Origin: Oscillospiraceae bacterium
GTDB taxonomy: Bacteria > Bacillota > Clostridia > Oscillospirales > Acutalibacteraceae
DNA length: 15,318 nt
Direction of reading: 5' to 3'
NCBI GenBank assembly: GCA_022508705.1
Contig: JAFLUO010000039.1
Coordinates: 1-15,318 of the forward strand
Shown: positions 7,301 through 13,617 of the stretch, one piece after another
Position numbering within the stretch: position 1 is the stretch's first letter
Layout of the letters: each line of letters starts with the position of its first letter
Translations under genes and position numbers: made by a program
Notes under the pieces: model-generated
Seen by the model: only the letters and a program-made list of their open reading frames with translations
Database searches by the model: none
What the model was told of the DNA's origin: nothing

Positions 7301-7876
7301 TTGCAACGCAAGTTGGTAGAAACACGCTTATGTTTGGAGAAGGAATTGAGAGAACTGCCTGCACAAATTGCCCGTCAAAAAGTCTTAATAGAAAACGCTC
7401 GAAAAGACAAGGAGTTTTATGATGAGCTTATTCGTTCTCTGCCCGTTCCCGTCACTACCGCCGAAAAGCAGGCAGAGGCTTCTCAGCGAAAAAGTATTCG
7501 TGAAATGATTTTTGCGGCTGTTCAAAATAATGAACTTAAAACAGCAGAAACAAAGCTTACTGTTTATCACGGCTTTCAAATCACTTTACCTGCGAATATG
7601 AAAAAAGAAAAGCCTTTCGTTTGGTTACAAAGAACCGGTCGTTATTATGTAGAATTAGGTGACACGGAGATAGGCGGACTTATTCGTATTGATAATTTTC
7701 TTGATAACCTTGATGCCCACATTGAAAAACTAAGTGGCAGGCTTGCCGATATGCAGAACCGTGGAGCACATATTCAATCTGAACTTGAAATCAAGGAAAG
7801 CTATACTGAAAAAATCGAAGAGCTCAAAGCAGAAATCGGAAAAATAGATAAAAAGCTGGGGGTGGATAAAAAATGA
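4388..7876 (+). CDS. Large SNF2-like superfamily 2 helicase/translocase
   Basis: This 1162-residue protein is an ATP-driven DNA or nucleoprotein translocase. Residues about 35-80 form a highly charged coiled coil (REEAEKKEREREERRRKELE). Residues about 85-375 are a specific N-terminal region. The first RecA lobe follows: LYPYQKNAVARIL (378-390, Q-motif-like), Walker A HDVGSGKT (399-406), DEAH box VDEAHNYKN (557-565) and ATGTP (606-610), with a predicted coiled-coil insert at about 495-545. The second lobe has GSTFKLGLGVNVQD (847-860) and TQREGRILRQG (878-888). The C-terminus (about 940-1160) is rich in coiled coil. From memory, residues 240-620 closely resemble helicase segments of very large methylase-helicase proteins of Clostridial conjugative elements, but no methylase motif is visible here. 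Its 3' end overlaps the MoxR gene by four bases (ATGA), so the motor and the MoxR-VWA pair are coupled. Confidence 0.9.
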   Translation: MSDKLNDKTFEQLSIADILNMSNDAGNILSSKELDDAIGKLQKLQAQVKSREEAEKKEREREERRRKELEEKEKKDAHIREVTCMDLPLSWENVFNTDVRAQGVHTESVSDALVLSLNTLGKVDIEYISSITGISYKEVIGSLRGSIYQNPQTWGECFYKGWETADEYLSGNLMRKWQAANAANIKYKGYFFDNLKAIEAVLPPTVSTKDIYVTLGSPWVPADIIDDFISHLFEGNCRAFWRFDFDVRHDEITGTWEIPYKTRYGHCVTDTKTYGTDRIEALYILERTLNMKSVAVTDEVQCLTNKSGKKRVINKDETVLAIEKQQKMIAEFQKWVWEDENRKERLETIFENKFSCVRHRIFDGSFLDFPTMSPDIQLYPYQKNAVARILFSPNTLLAHDVGSGKTYVMIAAGMELRRMGLSKKNLYVVPNNIIGQWQDIFRTMYPSAKLLTVEPKSFTPTKRKKMLEKIRDEEFDGIIMAYSCFEQIPISQHFFINQLKDTQELIEETAYDFRKNTKKLQKQNEKITKQLAELTATLNVLSNDVYFDELGITRLFVDEAHNYKNVPIETKTDKVLGVKSDGSKKCADMLDKVRTVQKNGGGVVMATGTPITNSITDAFIMQKYLQNGELALLDMQNFDSWVGMFAEQVTEFEIDVDTQSYRLATRFSKFHNLPELTSLFSQIADFHQLDKNNGIPDFDGYSDSLIAKTTEFADYLNDISDRADAVRHGYVPRTIDNMLKITTDGRKAALDLRLVSPSAVFTYQSKVARCAENVFNIYQRTAGTQLIFCDTSTPKASFNIYDEMRQLLTRLGIPNEKIAYVHDATSEIKRNQLFDMVRKGVIRVLIGSTFKLGLGVNVQDKLIAVHHLDVPWRPADMTQREGRILRQGNENKNVEIFRYITEGSFDAYSWQLLETKQRFITGLLSGSYTERDGGDIEDTVLNYAEVKALAVGNPLIKKRVETANELSRYLTLQRKLVETRLCLEKELRELPAQIARQKVLIENARKDKEFYDELIRSLPVPVTTAEKQAEASQRKSIREMIFAAVQNNELKTAETKLTVYHGFQITLPANMKKEKPFVWLQRTGRYYVELGDTEIGGLIRIDNFLDNLDAHIEKLSGRLADMQNRGAHIQSELEIKESYTEKIEELKAEIGKIDKKLGVDKK

Positions 7877-8997
7877 GCAGTTCAAAAGAGATGAAAATCG
7901 CCAATATTCCGCAAATGCATGTTAAACGTCTGATTGAAGAATTAACTCCTGCCTATTGCAACATAATAAATGCCGGATTACCGATAAAAGTATTCCCATC
8001 TGTGATGCTTTGGGGGCCGCCAGGCGTCGGTAAGTCACAGGCGGTTCGGCAACTGGGCAAAGAAATTGAAAAAAACACCGGCAAAAGGGCATTTATAACC
8101 GATGTTCGTCTGTTGCTCTTTAACCCCATTGATTTACGCGGTATTCCCACCGCCAATGCTGACAAAACACTGGCGGTGTGGCTTAAACCGCAGATTTTTC
8201 AAATGGATCCCAGTGAAGATGTTGTCAATATTCTTTTTCTTGACGAAATATCCGCTGCGCCTCAATCGGTGCAGGCAGCGGCATACCAAATCACCTTAGA
8301 CCGTGTTGTCGGTGAGCATAAGCTGCCTGAAAACTGCATTGTCATAGCAGCAGGTAACCGAACTACTGACAAATCCGTCGCTTTTAAAATGCCTAAAGCC
8401 CTCGCAAACCGTCTTTTGCATATTGAAGTAGAGGGCAACTTTAAATCATGGAAAGAATGGGCGATACGCTCAGGTGTGAACGATAAAGTGATAGGCTTTT
8501 TGTCTTTTCGTCAGCAACATCTTATGAATTTTGACTCGGGCAACGATGACCTTGCATTCGCAACTCCCCGTGCGTGGGAAATGGTCAGCAATATTCTAAA
8601 CTATGTAAACTCCGATGTGGATAAGATGTATTCTCTGATTTCGGGCATTATCGGCACGGGACTCGCCATTGAGTTTCGCACTTGGGCAAATGTGTATGAC
8701 GATTTACCGAATATTGAAGATATTTTCGACGGAAAACAGCCAAAAGTCCCCACCGGAACTGACGCTATGTATGCCCTCTGTGCCGCTATGACCGCTTATG
8801 CCCGCAATCACAAAGACGATATGCGAAGAATTGCCAATTCCGTGCAGTACGCTGACCGTATGCCACCGGATTTCTCCACAGTCTTGCTTAAAGACTATAT
8901 GTACATCGAGCCGGATTACCGGACAAAGCTACTGCGTATTCCCGAATTTTCCGCATGGCTGTCAACGAAAGGAAGGCTGCTTAATGGCACTGTCTGA
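7873..8997 (+). CDS. MoxR-family AAA+ ATPase
   Basis: This 374-residue protein is a MoxR-type AAA+ ATPase, usually a chaperone-like remodeller working with a VWA protein. It shows Walker A GPPGVGKS (48-55), the MoxR-typical segment NPIDLRGIP (84-92), Walker B ILFLDE (120-125), sensor 1 at IAAGN (158-162) and a candidate arginine finger at ALANRLLH (Arg180). Residues after about 200 form the helical lid and a C-terminal extension. The start overlaps the helicase stop as ATGA, with a G-rich ribosome binding site (GGGGGTGG, 7859-7866). Its end overlaps the VWA gene by 14 bases. MoxR-VWA pairs such as RavA-ViaA are well known; direct coupling to a helicase suggests that the ATPase acts on a helicase-associated complex. 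All NTPase motifs look intact. Confidence 0.92.
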   Translation: MSSSKEMKIANIPQMHVKRLIEELTPAYCNIINAGLPIKVFPSVMLWGPPGVGKSQAVRQLGKEIEKNTGKRAFITDVRLLLFNPIDLRGIPTANADKTLAVWLKPQIFQMDPSEDVVNILFLDEISAAPQSVQAAAYQITLDRVVGEHKLPENCIVIAAGNRTTDKSVAFKMPKALANRLLHIEVEGNFKSWKEWAIRSGVNDKVIGFLSFRQQHLMNFDSGNDDLAFATPRAWEMVSNILNYVNSDVDKMYSLISGIIGTGLAIEFRTWANVYDDLPNIEDIFDGKQPKVPTGTDAMYALCAAMTAYARNHKDDMRRIANSVQYADRMPPDFSTVLLKDYMYIEPDYRTKLLRIPEFSAWLSTKGRLLNGTV

Positions 8998-10252
8998 AGA
9001 AAAGGTACGGGAATATATGAAGCGTCTGTTAATGACAAGAATGCGAATTCTATGCAATCACGGCTTTTACGGACTGTTGCTCATGCACATGATCTATTCT
9101 ATTGACGAGGGTTCTCATACCGCCTATACCGATGGAGAACGAATAGCATTCGGGCCCGAATTTTTAGACAGCCTTTCGGACAGCGAGTTAGATTTTATTA
9201 TGATTCACGAAATACTTCACGTTGTACTTCAGCATTGCTTGCGTGGAGATGTAGATGATCCTGAACGATACAATATTGCCGCCGACATTGTGGTCAATTC
9301 CAATATTATGCTGGAAAACGGCGGCAAACCAAGCAGCATTACACTTTCAAAACACGGCGTATCTATGCACACTGCCCCCGACGGCAAGGAGGGACATTTA
9401 TACACTGCCGAAGAGGTGTATGAGATGCTGCCGCCTTCCCCCAAAAAAGGAAAACCTTCCGCATTGCCCGGCTCAAAAGACGGAATAGCACAAAAGGAAC
9501 AGGCAAAGCGAAAAAACGTAGCATCTAATCCGGGAATGTGGGATGACCACACCCAGTGGGGCAAATTTGAATATGACAGTATTTTACGGGAAGTTTGGGT
9601 AAAGCGGTTTGCCGACATCTGCGAGGCTGTCACTATTCGTGACCCGTCTAATTCAAGGGGAACGCTTCCTATGTTCGCCAAAAGAATGCTTGAAGAACTG
9701 ACAAAGCCGCAAAACGACTGGCGAAGTATTCTGAACGAATTCGTGCAAGAAGAAATAAACGACTACTCATTCTCTCCCCCTGACAGGCGTTTTCAGGACA
9801 GTCCCTTCTTCCTGCCGGATTTCAATGAAATGGGTGAGAGCGATGAGGTAGAGGACATTTTGTTTATGATAGACACATCAGGTTCCATATCCGACAAGAT
9901 GATGACGGCTGCCTATTCTGAAATCAAGGGCGCGATTGATCAGTTTAACGGGAAACTTCGAGGATGGCTTGGATTTTTTGACGCCGCAATTATAGAGCCA
10001 AAGCCGTTTTCAAGCTTTGAAGAGTTTATTGCTATCAGACCTGCCGGAGGCGGCGGAACGGATTTTCAGATAATATTTGAATATGTAGACCGGTATATGC
10101 AGGATACTCCCCCTGCAAGCGTTATCGTTTTAACCGATGGATACGCACCGTTTCCCAAAGAAGAGTTGGCTAAGGGTATCCCCGTGCTGTGGCTGATTAA
10201 CAATGAAGAAGTAGATCCTCCGTGGGGTAAGGTAGCAAGAATAAAGATATAG
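8984..10252 (+). CDS. Metallopeptidase-like (HExxH) plus VWA domain protein, DUF2201 type
   Basis: This 422-residue protein joins two domains seen together in the DUF2201 family. The N-terminal part has a zinc-peptidase motif HEILH (75-79) inside a hydrophobic helix (DFIMIHEILHVVLQH). The C-terminal part is a VWA-like domain with a full metal-ion-dependent adhesion site: DTSGS (297-301), T359 in GGGGTD, and D385 in LTDGY. The middle (about 150-185) is basic, Pro- and Lys-rich and probably a linker; WDDHTQWG (186-193) is typical of the family. It is the expected client or adaptor partner of the MoxR ATPase just upstream. I chose ATG 8984 because of GGAAGG at 8971-8976 and because residue 1 there fits the family; an in-frame ATG at 8798 would overlap MoxR by 200 bases. 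Both active-site motifs are intact, so proteolysis is possible but unproven. It is the last gene of its operon. Confidence 0.9.
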   Translation: MALSEEKVREYMKRLLMTRMRILCNHGFYGLLLMHMIYSIDEGSHTAYTDGERIAFGPEFLDSLSDSELDFIMIHEILHVVLQHCLRGDVDDPERYNIAADIVVNSNIMLENGGKPSSITLSKHGVSMHTAPDGKEGHLYTAEEVYEMLPPSPKKGKPSALPGSKDGIAQKEQAKRKNVASNPGMWDDHTQWGKFEYDSILREVWVKRFADICEAVTIRDPSNSRGTLPMFAKRMLEELTKPQNDWRSILNEFVQEEINDYSFSPPDRRFQDSPFFLPDFNEMGESDEVEDILFMIDTSGSISDKMMTAAYSEIKGAIDQFNGKLRGWLGFFDAAIIEPKPFSSFEEFIAIRPAGGGGTDFQIIFEYVDRYMQDTPPASVIVLTDGYAPFPKEELAKGIPVLWLINNEEVDPPWGKVARIKI

Positions 10253-10253
10253 C

Positions 10254-10283
10254 AAAAGGAGAGGCATTTCGCCTCTCCTTTTT
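10254..10283 (+). terminator. Intrinsic terminator of the helicase-MoxR-VWA operon
   Basis: GGAGAGGC (10258-10265) pairs perfectly with GCCTCTCC (10271-10278) around a 5-base loop. The stem is followed by TTTTT and preceded by AAAA, which extends the pairing. It starts one base after the VWA stop codon, so the CbbX-like gene needs its own promoter. Confidence 0.9.
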
Positions 10284-10301
10284 ACTGCTGATTTGTAACC
10301 T

Positions 10302-10332
10302 CCCATATTTGGTACATTAAGAATGGTATTAT
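10302..10332 (+). promoter_or_regulatory. Operator-promoter 3 (CbbX-like AAA+ gene)
   Basis: CCCATATTTGGT (10302-10313), then 13 bp, then -10 TATTAT (10327-10332), preceded by TGG as an extended -10. This is the third copy of the shared site, placed just after an intrinsic terminator, so it must be the gene's promoter region. Transcription would start near 10339, giving a leader of about 35 bases with GGAGG at 10362-10366. Confidence 0.75.
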
Positions 10333-10373
10333 AATAGCGTAACATAATGGAATAATATGACGGAGGTACAAAA

Positions 10374-12398
10374 ATGCAGTTTTACAAAGTGATAGGTATA
10401 GTAGCCGACGAAAAATGGACAGAAGAAAACAACGATCGTCGAATCATGCAACAACGGGCAAGACGAATTGCGCGTAAAAGTGAAGAATTTAATCAGATAC
10501 AAGGCGGTAATTCTTGTTATTTTATTTCCGATATCGGCAACGATGAGGTAACCGTCGGAATTATTGATTCCGGTATGGGCGATAAAACAAAGCAAATTCG
10601 CGCGTTCTTCAGGTCTCTTGAGATTGATGTCCATGATTTTGATGTTGACGAGATAACATTTTCAAGTATGCGAAATCTGCTGGGCAGTGCTAACCGCAAC
10701 GACTATATCAGCGATGATGACGAGGTGCTGGAGAAATTCGAGCTTGACAGAATAAACGGTCGCTATGTGCGTGGTATCGAGTATGGTGAGAACCTTTTAA
10801 ACGAGATCACGCAAAAAGAGGAATTGTTTGCCAAGTCCAATGAGCTTCTGACCTCCGATACGCTGACACCTGAGCTCGAACGCATTTATTCCGGAAAAAC
10901 GTGCTCAAAAGCATTTGGTCACCCTGTTCACTATATGATAGAAACTAATGACCGTGACACCCGAAAAGTATTATCCCGAACGCTGCTGCAGGCACTTTTC
11001 GACAACAAACGTTTACAGTCACGGCGTTACTGTTTTATTGATTTTAAACCAGGACAGGATTTCTCAAAGCTTGTATATGATGTTCTTTATAAAAGCTGCG
11101 TTGGTGGCGCCATTTTAGTGCGGTATCTGGCAAACGACGACTCAGAAGATGACAATTACGCAAGCAATGAATTCGAGACGATACAGGCGCTTTGCGAAAC
11201 AATGCTCAAATATCGCAATCAGGTGCTTACCGTATTCTGCCTGCCAAGAGAATGTGAAAAATCGAAAAAAGTCTTCTTCGATAACCTTGGGAACACAGGT
11301 ATTGTCGAAATCAGGGAAGAGCTTGCCGATTATGACCGTGCATACGATTATTTAAAAGTGCTTGCCGCTAAGAACCGCATACGCACGGATAAAAAACTCT
11401 TTTCCAAGCTGGAAAAAGATAAACTGTATTTGCCAAGCGAACTGCGCTTGCTTTTTGACGAGTGGTATAACAACAAGCTGAAAACTTCCGTTTTCCCGCA
11501 ATATAAGGATCTGACTATGTGCAGAAAAGAAGCAGTAAAGGAAGAGGTAAGGGGTTCTGCTTACGATGATCTCAGTGAAATGATAGGGCTTTCTGAGGCA
11601 AAAGAAGTTATAAAAAAAGCGCTGAATTACTATAAGCTTCAGCGTATTTATAAAGATAAAGGTATTAAGCAGGATCGCCCTGCTATGCACATGGTGTTCA
11701 CCGGCAATCCCGGCACGGCAAAGACTACGGTGGCACGGCTTTTTGCCCGTATTATGAAGGAAAACGGATTGCTTTCAAAAGGTCAGCTTATAGAAGTGGG
11801 ACGCGGCGACCTTGTCGCTAAATATGTGGGCTGGACGGCGAAAACCGTACAGGAAAAGTTCCGTGCGGCGATGGGCGGCGTGCTGTTTATTGATGAGGCG
11901 TATTCCCTTGTGGAGGAGCGGGGCGGCTCCTTCGGCGACGAGGCGATCAACACTATCGTACAGGAAATGGAAAATCACCGTGAAGATGTGGTTGTAATTT
12001 TTGCCGGATACCCGAACGAAATGGAAAAATTCCTTGATAAAAATCCTGGGCTTCGCTCCCGCATTGCCTTCCATGTTCCCTTTGCTGATTACAATACCGC
12101 CGAGCTGTGCGACATTGCAAGACTCATAGGCAAGAGCAAAGGTGTTACACTTACCGAAAGTGCTGTTGAAAAGCTCTCATGTGTATTTAATGAAGCAAAA
12201 AAACAGCCGGATTTCGGTAACGGCAGATATGTTCGAAATGTCCTTGAGCTTTCAAAAATGAATCATGCCGCCCGAATCCTTGAAATGGATCCGGAAAAAG
12301 TTTCCGATAGCGTGTTGATTTCTATTTGCGCACAGGACATAGAGATTCCGGCGGCAAAGAAAACAGCTCAAGTTCAAAAAATCGGCTTTGGGGTTTAA
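10374..12398 (+). CDS. CbbX/SpoVK-like AAA+ ATPase with a degenerate N-terminal module
   Basis: This 674-residue protein has a C-terminal AAA+ domain of the CbbX/SpoVK/EccA kind (about 395-660): FTGNPGTAKTT (442-452, Walker A), VGRGDLVAKYVGWTA (475-489, a pore-loop region typical of this clade), LFIDEAYSL (504-512, Walker B), VVIFAGY (540-546, sensor 1), GLRSRIAF (559-566, arginine finger) and FGNGRYVRN (614-622, sensor 2). Residues about 175-375 look like a second, inactive AAA-like module: a beta strand at YCFIDF, another at AILVRYL and a sensor-like VLTVFCLP, but no Walker A or B. Residues 1-170 are specific and unrecognised. Relatives form hexamers that pull on a partner protein, as CbbX does on Rubisco. 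A good GGAGG ribosome binding site supports the start. It is a single-gene unit with its own shared operator, and a terminator hairpin follows. Confidence 0.88.
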   Translation: MQFYKVIGIVADEKWTEENNDRRIMQQRARRIARKSEEFNQIQGGNSCYFISDIGNDEVTVGIIDSGMGDKTKQIRAFFRSLEIDVHDFDVDEITFSSMRNLLGSANRNDYISDDDEVLEKFELDRINGRYVRGIEYGENLLNEITQKEELFAKSNELLTSDTLTPELERIYSGKTCSKAFGHPVHYMIETNDRDTRKVLSRTLLQALFDNKRLQSRRYCFIDFKPGQDFSKLVYDVLYKSCVGGAILVRYLANDDSEDDNYASNEFETIQALCETMLKYRNQVLTVFCLPRECEKSKKVFFDNLGNTGIVEIREELADYDRAYDYLKVLAAKNRIRTDKKLFSKLEKDKLYLPSELRLLFDEWYNNKLKTSVFPQYKDLTMCRKEAVKEEVRGSAYDDLSEMIGLSEAKEVIKKALNYYKLQRIYKDKGIKQDRPAMHMVFTGNPGTAKTTVARLFARIMKENGLLSKGQLIEVGRGDLVAKYVGWTAKTVQEKFRAAMGGVLFIDEAYSLVEERGGSFGDEAINTIVQEMENHREDVVVIFAGYPNEMEKFLDKNPGLRSRIAFHVPFADYNTAELCDIARLIGKSKGVTLTESAVEKLSCVFNEAKKQPDFGNGRYVRNVLELSKMNHAARILEMDPEKVSDSVLISICAQDIEIPAAKKTAQVQKIGFGV

Positions 12399-12435
12399 GA
12401 AACCAAAACTGTACATAAGATAATTAATGTAGCAA

Positions 12436-12477
12436 ACTCCCGACTATCTGTTGTAATGATAGTCGGGAGTATTTTAT
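12436..12477. terminator. Long hairpin, probable bidirectional terminator between convergent genes
   Basis: ACTCCCGACTATC (12436-12448) pairs perfectly with GATAGTCGGGAGT (12458-12470) around a 9-base loop, followed by ATTTTAT. It lies between the convergent CbbX-like and OGG-like genes. On the minus strand the stem is followed by TTTGCT, a weaker U-tract, so termination is more convincing in the plus direction. Confidence 0.75.
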
Positions 12478-12489
12478 ACTATTAAATTT

Positions 12490-13488
12490 TTAAATAGAAT
12501 CGGATTTTGAATTCTTTTGCTTTTTACCTTTTTTAGAAATATCTTTTTTCGGCAATCTTTCCATAGCATCAAGCACTCTGCCCTTTGACCCTTTAAAGTA
12601 GTACCAAACTATATGATCGAAATCTTGATAAGTAATTTTTTCGCCTGTTTTATTTTCTATACCTGCTATGATGTCATCGATAAGTTCCATATAACCTTTG
12701 TAGTTATTTGTTTCTCTATACCTTTCCTCTACTAAACTTTCATTACGGGATTGATAATTATTTTGTTTGCAATCTTTTATTGTTTTATAAAGCCCTGAGT
12801 ATTTCTTTTCATTGTATACGGATTCATCTACATACATTTTGGCATAATAGGGTAATACAGACTGTACGACATTATCATAAATGCAAAAGTTATCGGGATC
12901 ATTTAATGCATGAGTAGACACATATGCACAAAACTTGGTTGCAAAAGAAAAATTCAGTTTTCCGGCTACATCCTTATTTGCGAGTTCTTCGACTAATTTT
13001 GCTCTATCTTCTTTTGAATTGCTTTCTAATCGCTCCTTTAACCTGTTCCCGCCTAAACTTCTTATTTTTTTTGCAAATCTTTCTCTGCCTTTATTACGCT
13101 CTTCATTTTCATCCTTCTTTGGGGTGTTTCCTTCAGATGCAAGATGCGTTGAATTTATTTTGTCAATTGATTCGATAACTTTGTAAAGATCATCTGAGGT
13201 ATTGTTGATGTTACTCATATCAAAAGAATTAAAGAAATTATCCTTATTACGTTGTAAAATCCCTGCGTATGATTCTTCATATTCTTTTATAGTGTTCACA
13301 TGCTTATATTTGTCCTCTTTATCGGAAGTGTCCTCATTATTTGAATCACTTTCATATGAAGACGAGCGGTAATTAGAATCATATTGCAAAATTGCATTCA
13401 AAAATTCTATATTCTTTTTCGTAAAGGTAGGAAATCTATTTTCATCTGTATCAAAAATATATTTTGATTCGCTTTCGATAATTCTCAT
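12490..13488 (-). CDS. Unknown protein with a possible OGG-type 8-oxoguanine DNA glycosylase fold
   Basis: This 332-residue minus-strand protein is mostly unrecognised. Residues 42-65 and 120-165 are low-complexity, Ser/Asp/Glu-rich or Lys/Glu-rich. Residues 178-215 contain NFSFATKFCAYVS, then DPDNFCIYDNVVQSVLPYY. This resembles the end of the helix-hairpin-helix active site of OGG-type glycosylases, where a catalytic Lys in GTKVADC is followed 19 residues later by the catalytic Asp in VPVDVHM. Here Lys185 and Asp205 are 20 apart in similar surroundings. The classical hairpin before the Lys is not obvious. The C-terminus is a lysine-rich tail. AAGGAG (complement of 13497-13502) sets the start. 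It is the only cluster gene on the minus strand and lacks the shared operator, so it looks like a separately acquired or separately controlled module. Confidence 0.4.
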   Translation of the reverse strand: MRIIESESKYIFDTDENRFPTFTKKNIEFLNAILQYDSNYRSSSYESDSNNEDTSDKEDKYKHVNTIKEYEESYAGILQRNKDNFFNSFDMSNINNTSDDLYKVIESIDKINSTHLASEGNTPKKDENEERNKGRERFAKKIRSLGGNRLKERLESNSKEDRAKLVEELANKDVAGKLNFSFATKFCAYVSTHALNDPDNFCIYDNVVQSVLPYYAKMYVDESVYNEKKYSGLYKTIKDCKQNNYQSRNESLVEERYRETNNYKGYMELIDDIIAGIENKTGEKITYQDFDHIVWYYFKGSKGRVLDAMERLPKKDISKKGKKQKNSKSDSI

Positions 13489-13518
13489 TTTTCAATCTCC
13501 TTATTTTTAATATGTTTT

Positions 13519-13548
13519 ATTGTATCAAATGCAATACAATAAAATCAA
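13519..13548 (-). promoter_or_regulatory. Promoter of the minus-strand OGG-like gene
   Basis: On the minus strand, TTGATT (complement of 13543-13548) and TACAAT (complement of 13519-13524) are separated by 18 bp, about 30 bp upstream of the start codon. It looks like an ordinary sigma-A promoter, unlike the operator-linked promoters. Confidence 0.5.
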
Positions 13549-13560
13549 CTGTTTTACAGT
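13548..13560. repeat. Short inverted repeat between divergent promoters
   Basis: ACTGT and ACAGT are separated by TTT. The repeat touches the upstream edge of the minus-gene -35 and lies 20 bp before the shared operator of the PcfJ-like gene. It could be a second regulator's site, but 5-base arms may occur by chance in this AT-rich DNA. Confidence 0.3.
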
Positions 13561-13579
13561 GCTATTTTCAAAACAGCGT

Positions 13580-13610
13580 ACCGATTTTGGTGCACAGATT
13601 ATGGTATTTT
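13580..13610 (+). promoter_or_regulatory. Operator-promoter 4 (PcfJ-like gene, leaderless)
   Basis: ACCGATTTTGGT (13580-13591), then 13 bp, then -10 TATTTT (13605-13610), preceded by TGG as an extended -10. It is the fourth copy of the shared site. The predicted transcription start is near 13617 and the gene's ATG is at 13618, so the mRNA should have essentially no leader. Confidence 0.7.
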
Positions 13611-13617
13611 ATTATGT

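Noticed and set aside
4388..7876. DISARM- or BREX-type helicase assignment
   Set aside because: No DUF1998 protein, methyltransferase, PglZ or other hallmark partner is present; the surrounding MoxR-VWA-AAA+ set is different.
8798..8983. Upstream extension of the VWA protein
   Set aside because: The frame is open but lies inside the MoxR gene, adds residues unlike the family, and ATG 8984 has a good ribosome binding site.
9229..9681. 150-codon minus-strand frame inside the VWA gene
   Set aside because: It lies opposite the linker of a well-supported gene and its translation has no recognisable domain.
12924..13186. Two overlapping plus-strand frames opposite the OGG-like gene
   Set aside because: They mirror its low-complexity coding sequence; the minus-strand gene has promoter and ribosome binding site, these do not.
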